The notes beneath the pieces are model-generated. The model had not been told where the DNA came from. It did no database searches and worked only from the letters and a program-made list of their open reading frames with translations. A program made the translations under genes and the position numbers. Below are positions 22,499 to 34,326 of a stretch of 64,000 bases of DNA, one piece after another. Numbering within the stretch: position 1 is the first letter of the stretch; every line of letters begins with the position of its first letter. This DNA is from Stromatinia cepivora (lineage: Eukaryota > Ascomycota > Leotiomycetes > Helotiales > Sclerotiniaceae): contig RCTD01000013.1 of NCBI GenBank assembly GCA_014898415.1, positions 806,001 through 870,000 on the forward strand, in the 5' to 3' direction.

Positions 22499-24510
22499 AT
22501 GACCGATCATACCGCAACGCTCAGCGCCCTCCTTCGTAATTCTTCAATTACAGACCATGACGAAATCCTCAAAGCTACAAATGACGTATTAAAGACTTCT
22601 AAACTCGACCCCGATGCCTTGCATACCCGTGCCGTTGCTCTCCTCAAACTCGATCGGTTCGACGATGCACTAAGAGCGCTCGATGAAGGTGGAGATAAAT
22701 TGGCTTCTCAATGTATTCTCGAACGCGCTTATGCTCTCTATAAGACAGGGAAACTGGCAGATGCTGCGAAAGTATGTGAAGAGGGCAATAGTAGGGGCTT
22801 GAAACATGTTGCTGCGCAGGTTGCGTATCGTGCTGAAAGGTTTGCGGATGCGGAGAAGATTTACAAGCAGCTTGTAGAAAGTGCAGGAGCTGAAGGTGAG
22901 GATATGGATTTGAGGATTAATGGACTGGCTGTGGAAGCGCAATTGGCGTGGCAAGGCGGGAAAGGTGAATTGAAGAGCAGAAATGAAGATCTTGAGACGT
23001 TCGAAACGTCGTACAATGTTGCTTGTGTGTACATTGCTAAGGGCGATTATAATAAAGCAAACTTCTTGTTGAAGCGGGCAAGGGATTTGTGTGAGGCTCT
23101 GGACGAATTGAGTGATGATGAAAAGAGAGCAGAAGTTTTACCTATTATGGTACAACAGGCATTTGTGCTAACGAAGTTGGGCAAAACTGCGGAGGTAGAG
23201 GTGTTAAGAAAGATGATTGTTCTCGCTGAGTATGTTTGCCATATTTGTCCACGAAGCTTGAAGCTGACCAATACAGTGTACCCGAACCTCAAACCAGAAT
23301 CATCGCCCAAAATAATGCCTTAGCTACATCAACCGATATCGAAAACCCGTACCTCTTGAAACGGATCTTTGACTCAGTTCCCAACTTGTCGCATAGAGAG
23401 AAGCAATTTGAGCACCAAGCCAACATTCTGGAACGAAATCATTACACAATCGAACTCCAGGCTTTGAAGTATGGGGGGGTAGCGAAGTCTACATTGTCCG
23501 CAATCTCAAAATCGCCATCACCAACTGTCTCACCATCGACCAACAGCCTTTCCGTTCTCAATGCTGCAGCTCATGCAGAAGATAAAGCCGGAAAGGCTGC
23601 ATTAAAGCAGATACTACGACTGCTCGAGAAACGACCAAATGATGTTGGGTTAATCCTTACCATTGTCCAGCTTTACGTTTTGACGAATAACCCTGGCCCA
23701 GCAATTTCCCTTCTGGAAGCATTCTTCAAGCGTCTTGAGGAGTCTACTAATTCCTCAGATCAAGATGTTCGATTTGCACCTGGTTTAGTAGCGCTTCTTG
23801 TCTCTCTCTATCGTTCAACTAGTCGCACGACCCCTATAAAAGCAGAGCTTGGAAAATCAGCTTCTTATTGGCGACTGAAATCAGAACCCTCCCCTTCCCT
23901 ATTCCACGCAGCAGGTATCTCCTTACTTGAATCTTCTGATCCCGAAGATTCCAAAGCAGCAGGCGAAATCTTCTCTTCCCTTCGCTCTCAAGATTCTACC
24001 GATCGTATCGCGATCGCCGGATGCGTCGCTTCATACGCCTCATCTGATTTCTCCAAAACCTCCTCAGACCTCGATACCCTGACACCAATTCCCCAACTTA
24101 TCTCTGATATTAACGCTGAAGAATTAGAAAATGCCGGTATCCCAACGCTACCATCAAATAACGCCCCGATTTCTTCCGCAGAACCACTCAATTTATCAAA
24201 CAAACGCGCCTTAGATGAGAAAGAAAATGATGCGCCAGCTAAAAAGCAAAAGACGATAGGAACGCGCAAGTCTAAATTACCAAAGGATTTCGAGGAGGGT
24301 AAGAAAATGGATCCAGAGAGATGGTTACCGCTTAAAGATAGAAGTTCTTATAGACCAAAGGGGAAGAAGGGAAAGAAAAAGGCTATGGATACTACTCAAG
24401 GAGGTGTTGTAAGGGATGATGCGCTAGAGGGGGTCGAGGCACCGGGTAGTGGGAAAGTTGTCACGGGTGGCGGGGCTGTAAAGGGAAAGAAGAAGAAGGG
24501 GAAGAGGTAG
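22499..24510 (+). CDS. SRP72: Signal recognition particle subunit SRP72
   Basis: Core protein of the signal recognition particle that binds 7S RNA and SRP68 and takes part in ER targeting; 654 residues. Exon 1 is 22499-23229 and exon 2 is 23277-24510; the 47-nt intron (GTATGT..GCTGACC..ACAG) splits an Asp codon and gives LADVPEPQTRII. The N-terminal half is helical with TPR-like pairs, for example ALLKLDRFDDALRALDEG, YALYKTGKLADAAKVCEEG and YNVACVYIAKGDYNKANFLL. The C-terminus has the SRP72 RNA-binding signature DPERWLPLKDRSSYRPKGKK, then a Lys/Gly-rich end (VKGKKKKGKR). Length is typical of fungal SRP72. It lies 12 kb from SRP102, the SRP receptor beta gene. Confidence 0.95.
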
Positions 24511-24816
24511 ATGTAGAGGTGGAGGTGAAGAGTGGATTGCAAAGTGGATAAAGGTGATTTTCCGAGAGAATTGCAGGGTCACCAGGTTTGAGTGTATAGC
24601 CTTTTCTTTTTGAAAGCATATCTCGATATGTAGATAAATAAAATAATTTTGCAATGGGTCAGATATAGATACTTAGGTATATACTCATTTACATAGGCAT
24701 ATGAATACATGATCTATAGATCATATATATATTCTTACTCGTCTTTGTATAATATTTAAGAGGATGTTTCTCTTCGTATATCCCCTGAATTGAACTCCTT
24801 AGACTAAAATGAATAT
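24511..24816. other. 3' region of SRP72, AT-rich
   Basis: About 300 bp rich in TATA-like dinucleotides (24,660-24,760). No gene is supported. It lies between converging 3' ends. Confidence 0.35.
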
Positions 24817-25263
24817 TCAGCCAATGAAAGGCAACGAATGAAAATAAGCGAATATCTTTCGTAATCTAACAGGAACCCCATCACCTATCCCACTAATAAA
24901 TAGCCTGTATGCGAATAATGGAAGAAAAGAAAAGCCGGGTCTTCCGTCACATTTAACATCATCCCATACGGGCTCTGAATTTTGATCCTGGGCGAGAAGC
25001 ACGCTGGCTGCCTTTTTTGCTTCTGTGCTTTGGTTACCACCAAGTTCACTGTCGAGCTTTTCGTGTTGGATGGAAGATGTCGAGGACGGATCGTCGTTCC
25101 TCTTTTCTAAGACTAGCGCATCAGATGGCTGCTGCGAAGGAGCTTCTATTGATACCATTTTTACCCCAAAATCAAAGATCGAATTATCAAAGTGACTAAC
25201 TATTGTCTAGAGGAAAAGGTAGCAGAGAAGAGAGAGTGTAAAAAGAATCGGATTGAACTTCAT
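24817..25263 (-). pseudogene. Small secreted-protein-like frame with an in-frame TAG after the leader, uncertain
   Basis: From ATG 25263 the frame reads MKFNPILFTLSLLCYLFL, a convincing signal-peptide-like leader. TAG follows at 25207-25209, then the same frame stays open as TIVSHFDNSIFDFGVKMVSI and on to 24817, 148 sense codons in all apart from the stop. The downstream ATG at 25158 would start a 113-residue protein (MVSIEAPSQQPSDALVLEKR). No family is recognised. Two readings exist: a secreted protein killed by CAG-to-TAG, or a 3' splice site, because the leader DNA is a long pyrimidine tract ending in CTAG and the 'signal peptide' may be an artefact. I could not find a convincing donor. 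Confidence 0.35.
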
Positions 25264-25800
25264 GACAACACTGATAAGATAGTAAAGGGTATTTTGATTA
25301 ACAACCACCTACTAGAACTATAGATGGCTAATTCGGTTCAAGCCATGTACGGCACAGTTTTACCCAACCCGAGAATATTCGGTCAGCAGGAGTCCGGGGG
25401 GTTTGTAATAGTACAGTCGGGCGTTTGTTCAATGTTAATTTCAAATCATTCAGCGTGAGCATTGAGCAAGGTTGGAAGTTTTTTTCTTTTTTTTTTTTCG
25501 GGTTATTGGTTATTGGTTGTTGTTGCTCCTGTAGGCGACGTTACGTTAATATTTATTTTAAAATGTCACAATGTTTTCTATTTAGATAGATGCAAGTAGC
25601 AAAGCAAGGTTGAAAGTTTCTTCTTTACATTAGCAGTTTCAAGTTTGTGTATTCATTTACAAACAGGGTTGAAGTTGAAAGTTATTAACTCGAATACACT
25701 GTAGGAAGGTTGCGAATTCCATTGTGACTAGTAAACAGGAAGAGACGGTACTCGGTCACTGAAGCCATGGTCTTGCCTTCACCCACTGCTCGGCGCGTTC
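25264..25800. other. Intergenic, no supported gene
   Basis: About 540 bp with a T-run at 25,478-25,497. It separates the small doubtful gene from the phosphotransferase. Nothing is recognised. Confidence 0.35.
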
Positions 25801-26682
25801 CTAGTGCATCTTATTGTATGCCTCGGTGACCTCTGGGAATCCCATACCTTCAAGCTTCTTCTCAACTCGCACTCTATATTCCCCATCAATCTCCAACATA
25901 CCGTTGACAACCCTACTTACATCTAACGCTCCACAGATGGCAAACTTGGTTCTAACCCATGCCAGCGGACAGTACCCGGCCAACTCCCAATCGATCACCG
26001 TAATTCGGTCACCATTAATGAGAATGTTGGTTGGACCAAGATCATTGTGAGATAGGACAAATGTGGAGCAGTCCATCCCCAACGTTTCGCAATGCTTTTG
26101 AAGTGATTCTGGTCGATAGTCTCGCTGTCCCGGTTCGCGAAGAGGGTCCATCCAATTAAAGTCGATTCCTGTCATTGAACAAGCCTGGAAATTCTTGAGC
26201 TCCAGGCAGATTTCGGCGACTCGAGTTACCACGTGTTCCTTCTTAGCCTCACTCATATTCCACCATGCTTCATTGAGTCTCTCCCCGGGCATACGAGGTT
26301 CGAGTAGGTAGATCCTTTCTTCATCTTTCGCACAGAACAAAACGTGGGGGATTTCGAAGCTAAGCTTCTGCTTAGCCAGAAAGGCTAATGTTTCATCTTC
26401 TTGCGGCTGGTCCTTGTGAATGTTTTTGACCTTGAGGATAAGCACATCACCGAAACTGAAAACAGCAGATGCGTCCCCGGCATCATGAATTTGCCGTACA
26501 TGGCTGCCTGGAGGGATAGAAACCGAGTCTGGTAACGTGGCAGGCGCTTCGGAGAGTTTATAGGACAAGTGCACGCCCTCGTCTGGTTTTTCGATCTGGC
26601 GTATGATATGCTTGCCTCCGACGAGCCAGGAAGTTTCGTCGATTTGCCTGACCGATTCGCGAACGTGACTGAGTGGTGTCAT
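25801..26682 (-). CDS. Aminoglycoside-phosphotransferase-like (APH) kinase family protein
   Basis: Protein-kinase-like small-molecule phosphotransferase, 293 residues in one exon. The N-lobe shows SWLVGGKHIIRQIEKP and a strand with a candidate ATP-binding Lys (VLILKVKNIHKD). The catalytic loop LSHNDLGPTNILI has the HxDxxxxN signature, and TVIDWELAGYCPLAW is the counterpart of the kinase DFG region with the metal-binding Asp. Such proteins are numerous in filamentous fungi; substrates are mostly unknown and antibiotic resistance should not be assumed. The start was placed at MTPLSHVRESVRQIDETSW (26682), which matches the usual beginning of this fungal group. An in-frame ATG at 26739 would add 19 residues. 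Single-copy, no operon-like context. Confidence 0.85.
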   Translation of the reverse strand: MTPLSHVRESVRQIDETSWLVGGKHIIRQIEKPDEGVHLSYKLSEAPATLPDSVSIPPGSHVRQIHDAGDASAVFSFGDVLILKVKNIHKDQPQEDETLAFLAKQKLSFEIPHVLFCAKDEERIYLLEPRMPGERLNEAWWNMSEAKKEHVVTRVAEICLELKNFQACSMTGIDFNWMDPLREPGQRDYRPESLQKHCETLGMDCSTFVLSHNDLGPTNILINGDRITVIDWELAGYCPLAWVRTKFAICGALDVSRVVNGMLEIDGEYRVRVEKKLEGMGFPEVTEAYNKMH

Positions 26683-27278
26683 GGTGAAAAGTGACAAAGT
26701 ATAACGATTTTGTGAAGTACCAAAGAGGGGTAAAAACATTCGGTTCGAGCAATATTTGTACCGGAAAAAGACGTGAAATAAAGATAGGTGACAAGCGGGA
26801 AATGTGAGACGTCAGGCTGCGCAACCATGAGCAGGAGATTCCTGCTCAGCCCAGTTAGAACTAAAGGCAGCGCCGAATAGGTTCCCCTCCTCGGATGCTT
26901 GCATACGTACCCAATAGTTGATACAGGCTAGATCTTGCGCTACTCTTTACACACCGCCTTCTTTCTTTGATCTGATTCGTTTCTAAGAGAGCAGCTGAAA
27001 TGACTGTAGAACACCAAGTCTCTTATCCATTATCTCTATTAGAATTAAAACTTCAAAGCCTTTTCACTTTTTTCTAATATTAATATTTACAAACTATTCT
27101 TCAGATTCTAAATTATTAAAACTATTTAATCTTTAGAATTTAAATCTTGAATTTCGATGGAATTAATTATTAATTACAATAATTTTTATTATTTGAAATA
27201 TATTATTTAATTTAAAATACCGTGGAGTATAATTTTCAAAGTTTAAATAACTAATCTCAAATATATTTAATTGAGGAT
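26683..27278. other. Intergenic, passing into RIP-like AT-rich DNA
   Basis: Normal composition to about 27,000, then A+T-rich sequence up to the retrotransposon border at 27,284. No gene is supported. Confidence 0.4.
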
Positions 27279-27283
27279 ATTCT
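27279..27283. repeat. Target-site duplication, left copy (ATTCT)
   Basis: ATTCT lies immediately before the left LTR and matches the five bases immediately after the right LTR. A 5-bp duplication is typical of LTR retrotransposons. Confidence 0.85.
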
Positions 27284-27565
27284 TGTGACGCACAAGAGCC
27301 GTAGTAGAGCTGAATAAACAGGGTCAATTATGTTCTTTAGAATCTACAACTGAAGAATTATGGCTTGTAAGGAGCGACTAGATATATATACACAAATACC
27401 CATTCGTAAGCTGTGGGGTTGTGCGTATATATTATTAGGGTCACCATTTTACTATACTAAATCGCATAAATCGTAATGTATATGTACGGATGATCAGTTT
27501 ATCAATGGACGAAAAAGATAAAAGGTATTATATAATTAACCTTCTGTAGTTCACGATTTGTAATA
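27284..27565 (-). repeat. Left LTR (3' LTR of the minus-strand element)
   Basis: 282 bp, starting TGTGACGCACAAGAG and ending CACGATTTGTAATA. It aligns without gaps to the right LTR. Its end is TGTAATA where the other copy has CGTGACA, consistent with decay of the canonical CA terminus. Confidence 0.92.
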
Positions 27566-27669
27566 CTATTCTCCCTTTTAGAAAAGCTCACCCTCGAGCA
27601 TTTCACTCCTTTGTTCTATTGCTATTTCATCGGAAACCAGGTTTTGTGAAGATTCATAAGCTTTAAATC

Positions 27670-27990
27670 AATTAGATTGATCATTTTGGTTGATTTGGTC
27701 AATTTAATGGAAATTGACCAAATTGACCAAATTAATCGACCAAATTGACCAAAATGACGAATGAATTGACCAAATCGACCAAATCGTTGATCAATTGGAT
27801 AAATTAATATTGATTTGTATTCTTCTTGATTTGAGGAACCTCTGAAAGGAAAAAGTTTCAATAGAAAAGGGAAGGAGGTTGAATTATGGTATAATGATGA
27901 TGGGTGGTTAATATGGTCAATTCCGAAATCGACTAAGTTAATCGACCAAATTAACCAAATCAACCAAATTGACCAAATTGAACGAAATCG
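27670..27990. repeat. Internal degenerate GACCAAATT repeat within the retrotransposon
   Basis: The 9-mer GACCAAATT and close variants (GACCAAATC, AACCAAATC, GACCAAAAT) recur many times in two clusters, about 27,670-27,800 and 27,900-27,990. It sits between integrase and the 3' LTR, in the element's 3' untranslated part. In one frame it reads as WSI/FGQF repeats, which is a by-product. Confidence 0.7.
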
Positions 27991-28899
27991 ACAGGGGTGA
28001 TGTCATATTTCGTTTTTACCATATTCAAGCTTCCCTTTGTATGATTTTTTTTGAAATGATTATAGGTATATATTGCCTTTGTATTATCTTGGTGGTGGCA
28101 GTTCGTCTATTATATGGAGTTCGGGCTATATATATATACGATCAAATTCCCTTGGATTTATATAGGTTTTTTGATCTTTTCATAATCATATATATATGTA
28201 TCATCATAAAATCATAATATTTAGTCTGCTATATTGAAAAACACTTTTCTTTTCTTTGGTTTTATAGATGAATCGTTATTTATATAATTATAATTATTCT
28301 TTTTGCTCTTATAAAACTTTATTCAATTAATTAATCAATTGGGAGGATCAAACAATGTTGGATTAGCCAAATGAAAATCGTATAGGAGGTATAGTAATGT
28401 TTTAAAATCGAAAGTAAAATACCAGGTAAGATTGGTATTGTTATTAAGTTACGAGATTTTATATAATAGGGTTTTTTGTATTTTCTTTATTGTTAGAATC
28501 TTTTCTATTTCTTATTCCGAATTATTAGTTATATTAATAGACGAAAATAATTCGAGTATCTAATTAGAAAGAGGATCGTCATATATCTTGTATAATCGAT
28601 CTAAAGGGAAAACAGGATGAATTTTCATTGTAATCAGGAGTTCAAATTTGAAAGAGCTTCCAAATCGATCAATGATCTTGAATCTTCCTTGAATTGGGAA
28701 ATCCAGTTTCTTAGATAATCTTTGGATAGAATAATTCTTTATATTAAACTATATATAATCTCTGATATTGAAATCGATCTCATACTAATAAATATTCATA
28801 AATTTCGATATCTTGGCTTAAATATATAATAAGCCTTCTTTCGCTTGTATAAGAGTTAATTTATTGTGTTTTGTGTATATATAGGTATCATGTATATTT

Positions 28900-31150
28900 A
28901 TATTGTTTATTGGTTTATTAGTGTCTTCCTTCCATTTCTATATATATTTCGGTGTATACCCGTATAGGGTTTCGTAGAGTGTGAATCCTCCTAAGGAATC
29001 GTATAGAAGAGTAAGTTATACATAATTCATCATAGATAGGAATTCTGATCAATTGTTTTGATAATAGTTAATAAACAGTCTTAACTGTTGCTAAAGGTAT
29101 TGATTATAGATTTTAATTTGATCATCAATTTGAAGATAATGAATAATGAATAATTTGAAATCGATTTCTAGGATTTGATTGAATTCCTTCCAGAATTGTA
29201 ATATGAATTGAGGACCGCGATTCGATACTATAATATCAAAGGGATTATAATATCGATATATATAATAAAGATATAATTATATTTGAATTTGAGTATCGAT
29301 TGATTTGTGACAAGGTATGGAGATAGTTTGCTTTGTTAATCGATCAATAATGATTAAAACATTGTTATATCTGTATTTATTCTTATTAAAGCTATAATAA
29401 TCCATAATGATATATTGTTATATTCGATTAGGAATCGGAAATGGATGCAATAAATTAGGGATATAATCATATAGAATAGAATTGCATTTGCAGACATGAT
29501 AATTGCATATATATCTGGTTACAATATTATGTATTCTGGACCAATAATATTGTTGAGATAATAAGAGATAGATTTTGCTTATACCAAAATAAACAATGAA
29601 AACGGAATTATAGGTTTTACAAATCAGATAAGTTCGAAAATTGTCGACATCGGGCATTACCAGACGGTCATCATAGAACAAAAGGTCATTTTGGAATGAT
29701 ATATACTTGTAACCTTAGATAGCTTATATTTTAAATGCTAACAAATTATCTATAGTTTTATTTGCTTCAATAATACAATTAATTAGATCGAATTAAAGAG
29801 TGATTTCGTTCAAATCGATATTAGTAATTGCTGTTTCGTTTGGGTAATGTTTTTGTAAGGCTTTTCTTATGATTTCGATATCAATTTGGTTATCTTTAAT
29901 AAGTTGTTGAAGGCGATTCTTTTTTTTGGTATAATTCTGGAGGTCCAATTCATCGGTTTGATGGGTTAAGGCATTGGCGAAAGGGTTATCTTTTTCAGAG
30001 TAATATATAATGATAAAGTTATAATTGGCTAGAACTTTTGTTTAGCGAATTTATCGGATATTGAGAATCTTAGTAATCATAAAATATTCGAGGGTTTTAT
30101 AATCGATATAAATCTTGATTTTATATGGTAAACCGGTGAGTTCTGTTTTTCAATGGTTGAGAGATTGAATGATTGATAATATTTCCTTATTATAAACTTT
30201 ATAATTTAGTTTAGCAGTAATTATGATTTTGAAGAAATAAGTTATGGGAAATCAATCTTCGTTATATTATTGTAATAATATATTAGCAATTATTCTATCG
30301 GATATATCTATTTCGAGTATACAAAAAAATCGGTAATTATAATATTGCAAGAGCAAAACAGAGATAAGTTTTTTCTTTAAAATATTGAATACATTTTGGT
30401 ATACTTTATCGAATATGAATTTAATGTTTGTTTTAATAAATTCGTTGAGAGGTTTCGTTATTATATTGTAATCCTTAATGAATTGTTGATAAAAATTGCA
30501 AAAACCAAGGAATGATTGGATCTCTTTCATTGTTGTTGGAAAGGTTCAATTCTCAATTACCTCAATCTTTTCAGGGTTCATCTTTACTTTTTTAGTAGAG
30601 ATAATAAAGCCTAAATATTTGATATATATAATATTGAATTCGCATTTCTTGAGATTCGCTTGTAGATCAGCGATTTCTAATTGTTCGAGAATTAGTTTAA
30701 TATGAATTTGATACTCTTCTTTGTTTTTGGAATAAATAAAAATATCGTCGAGGTATATTGTACAAAAGATATCTAGATAATTGAATAAAATATCATTTAT
30801 ATAATATTGGTAGGTTGCAGGATCATTTGTTAATCCGAATAGTATAACCTTGTATTTGTATAATCTATATCAGGTTTGGAAAGTAGTATATTCTTTTGAA
30901 ACAGGATTTATTTTTATATGATGGAAAGTTTAACGAATATTGAATTTGATAAAGATTTTAGTATCAGAAAGTTGAAAAAATGTTTCGTTGATCAAAGGGA
31001 GGGGATATCGATCTTTATATATCAAGGAATTCAATAATCTAAAATCTATATAGAATCTCAAACTATTATTGGATTTCTTGATGAATAAGATAGATACAAT
31101 ATAAGGAACTTGATTAAATTCAATGAAACCTTTGTTGAAATTATCTATAA
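28900..31150 (-). pseudogene. pol remnant: reverse transcriptase, RNase H, integrase
   Basis: Reverse transcriptase lies at about 30,560-31,130, with VPYIVSILFIKKSNNSLRFY, FGLTNDPATYQYYINDIL and the catalytic box TIYLDDIFIYSKNKEEYQIH. RNase H-linked text at 30,267-30,530 includes EIQSFLGFCNFYQQFIKDYN. The integrase zinc finger is at 29,418-29,681 (H..H then YICNYHVCKC). The integrase core begins IIMDYYSFNKNKYRYNNVLI and continues with IVSNRGPQFILQFWKEFNQ. Premature stops include TGA at 30,870-30,872 (expected TGG) and TAA at 30,930-30,932 (expected CAA). The second integrase Asp is Asn at 29,220-29,222. All fit C-to-T or G-to-A change. Confidence 0.9.
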
Positions 31151-33594
31151 TATATTCTTTAACGATTTTTAATTATTCTAAGGATATCTTATAAAACGGA
31201 CTATAATATAAGATTTGTTTTCCTTTGTTTTTTAATATAATTTTATAATCATAAGATCGATTAGAAGGCAAAATGTTTGATTTATACTTGAAAAAGATTC
31301 GATAATATTATCGATATTCAAATGGTATTTCAGGTTCTGAATCGATTTCGGTTAATGTTCGATCGAGTTTCTTTCGAACTTTTGTATTTTTGAATTCGGT
31401 TAGGGCAATCAGTACTTTCTCTTTTGTATATTATTCGTTCTATTGAAAGTCTATTATATCATCGAGTTTTTTCAAAGTAATAATAAAGAGTTCAGTTTGT
31501 TTATCTCTTTTACATTCTAATTGGAATTTATTGGGTTTGAATGTATATAAATCGAGGACTTCGGATAATATATAGGGGAAACATTTGTAGATCTATAATA
31601 ATGGTATGATTGGTTAGAAAAGAGGTGGATTAAATTTGAAAGGAATCAGGACTTCTTTTTTTCAATAAGAATCTGTATTATATTCATATTTGAAGATTCT
31701 TGTTGTATATCATCAATTGTAATTGATCTATTTAGTTGTAAATCTCTTCGATTCCAATATTCTTCGAATTGATTATTTCGTTGATCAATATTTTGTTAGA
31801 TTAATCGATCGATCTTCCATTTACAAAAGGATAATTAAATAACAAAGAGATTATTCGAATAGGAAATAATACAAGATCTTTTTTTAGATTATTCAAGATA
31901 TCTATTAAAGCAATCGAGCTTCGCTTGAATCTCTGATAACCAAAATCTATCTAAAATAACACTATAACTTTTTAATTCAATAATAAGGAAAGGGACAAAA
32001 GATTGTTTATAATTATTGATTATTAAATTAAGGAATATGAAATAGATAATAATATAGCCTTGTATACTATTATACTCTTTAACTTCAATTGAAACTTCAA
32101 GTGGTATAATTCTGAATTTAAATATAGGAAATAAACAAATAAGAAATGTAATATTAATAAAAACGAATCCATTTACTTTAGAGTCAATGAATACTCTTGA
32201 TTGATAAATATAATTATTTTTCGAAAGATTATAAGGGAAAATAAATGTTTCTCCTTTTATAAATTTGGTTAAATCAAGAAATCTTATATCTTGTATAATA
32301 TTTAAAATAGAAACGAAATCTAAATGTTTGGTTTTAAATGCTTTTCTTTTTCTAAATAGGTATTCTATATAACTTTAGTTATAACTTCTGGATTGAAGTT
32401 TTCTTCGGCATTCCGATATTCTTTGAATTCTTTTGTTTTTTCTTGTACCGTTTCGATTTCATTAAGGTTATCGATATAAGGCATCGATGTACATATTGTT
32501 TTAGGAGAGGGAGAGGGCGATGAGTATTTGAAATTCGAATAATTATTGGATACAGTGGGGTTAATATATCCGGAAAGGATATTCCGGGGTGGAAATGGTT
32601 TCAGGAATATAGAGGTTCCAAAATTGAAATTATTAAAACTTCAAAAGAATTGTAAGGGATTTGTAATAACTATTAATTTGTAAATAATTACAAAGACTTC
32701 TCGATTAATATAATATCGGTTTTGTTTTTGTAATGAAATTTTGTTTTAATTTACTCTAATAAATATATTTATAAATTCTTTTGTAATCTTGTAATCCTTA
32801 ATAGGTATTGTTATCATTTACAAAAGAAAATCGGAAATCTTTTATTCGAAATCCCTGAATAAGACCTTATCATCGGTAATCTCTATTTAGATAACAAGTA
32901 ATCTGAATTTCCTATATTATTCTAGAAAATTGCTATATCGAATTGTATTAGATATAATCTATATCTTATATTGAAAGCGAGTATTATCGATTTCGGTTAG
33001 GTTTCAATAGATCGCTATAAATTGTTCAACCAATTCGAATACTGTAAATCGGGGCATTTGTATATAAAGAATATAACAATATATTTGTACTTCCAATTCG
33101 ATTTGATTGATTATATATATACAATATTGCGTTTCACTCTTAAATGATATAATATACAATTCGAATCATTCTATAACCAATAATTACTACAAACTAGCTT
33201 TAAATTCAATACCATCGCTAAGTTTAGTAATAAGATTTATAGATTTTAATATATATACATCTTACTGCAAATTATAACTAGCATAGGAATACGATCTTGA
33301 TCAATTAGATTAGTTTTTTAAATAAAGAGATCTTTGATTATTAAATAGATTATCACTTCCTAAAAAAAAAAAAGAATCCTTGAAGGATTCTAAATGATTA
33401 AATTGTTTAATCGAAGTTTTCTTTTTTTAATTTCAAGATCTTTAGATTTGTTTGAATGAAGATCCTTGAATTTCGATTGAGGAAATAAGGGGAGTTCTAA
33501 ATATTACTGTTGATCTGAATGTCTATATAAGTATCATTTGGGGTTCAAAAGGAGGTTGCACTATTGCAAAACTTATTATCACTATAATTTTCAA

Positions 33595-33867
33595 TTATTG
33601 ATTTTTCTTTTTCAAACTTATAATTATTGTATAGAGATTTTGTAATTGTAATGGTAATTCGGAAGGAGTAATTGAATTGCTAGGAGTATCGGTTTTATAT
33701 ACTGGAATCTTCTTTTTACTAATCTTCTTTTTTTCAATAATAATATTATCCAATCCTGTATTTATATTTTCTTCAAAGAATTGTTGAAATAATTGAGAAG
33801 AAAAAAAGGATTCCTCAGAATATACTTTCGAAGGTTCGGAGTGTACAGAAAAAGGAATTCGTTGCAT
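33595..33867 (-). pseudogene. Possible gag remnant
   Basis: A 90-codon frame starting MQRIPFSVHSEPSKVYSEES sits first inside the element after the 5' LTR, the position of gag. No capsid domain can be recognised. The assignment rests on position only. Confidence 0.4.
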
Positions 33868-34044
33868 TGTAAAAGTAATGGTACACTTCTAAAAATATTT
33901 ATATCTTTATCGATTAGGTTGGAATAGATCTTTTTTCTTTGGATATAATGTTTATAAAAGTTTATTTAAGAAAATATTATTAAAGTGAAATATTATTTGG
34001 GAGATTACCAAATAGCCGGACGCTTATAAATGAATTGTAGATAA

Positions 34045-34326
34045 TGTGATGTACAAGAACCATAGTAGAGCTGAATAAACAGGATCAATTATATTCTTTA
34101 GAATCTATAATTAAAGAATTATGGTTTGTAAGGAACGATTAGATATATATATACAAATACCCATTTATAAGCTGCGGAATTATGTGTATATATTATTAGG
34201 GTCATCATTTTACTATATTAAATCGTATGAATCGTAATGTATGTGTACGGACGATCAGTTCATCAATGGACGGGGGAGATAAGAGATATCACGTGGTTAG
34301 CCTCCTGTGGTTCACGATTCGTGACA
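34045..34326 (-). repeat. Right LTR (5' LTR of the minus-strand element)
   Basis: 282 bp, TGTGATGTACAAGAAC..CACGATTCGTGACA, so it has canonical TG..CA ends. It aligns over its whole length with the left LTR with no gap. Every difference I found is a transition. Confidence 0.92.

Larger units (their letters stand above)
27284..34326 (-). mobile_element. Complete Ty3/Gypsy LTR retrotransposon, heavily mutated by RIP
   Basis: A 7,043-bp element bounded by two 282-bp LTRs and flanked by the 5-bp duplication ATTCT (27,279-27,283 and 34,327-34,331). Coding order read on the minus strand from 34 kb down is a gag-like frame, then reverse transcriptase, RNase H and integrase, the Ty3/Gypsy order. A polypurine tract (AAAAGGGAGA on the minus strand, about 27,570-27,582) directly precedes the 3' LTR and confirms the orientation. 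A tRNA primer site is not recognisable next to the other LTR, perhaps because of mutation. Stops are frequent, and the element is very A+T-rich, with transition-only LTR differences. It cannot encode active enzymes. Related in type to Botrytis Boty-class elements, but identity was not tested. Confidence 0.93.
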
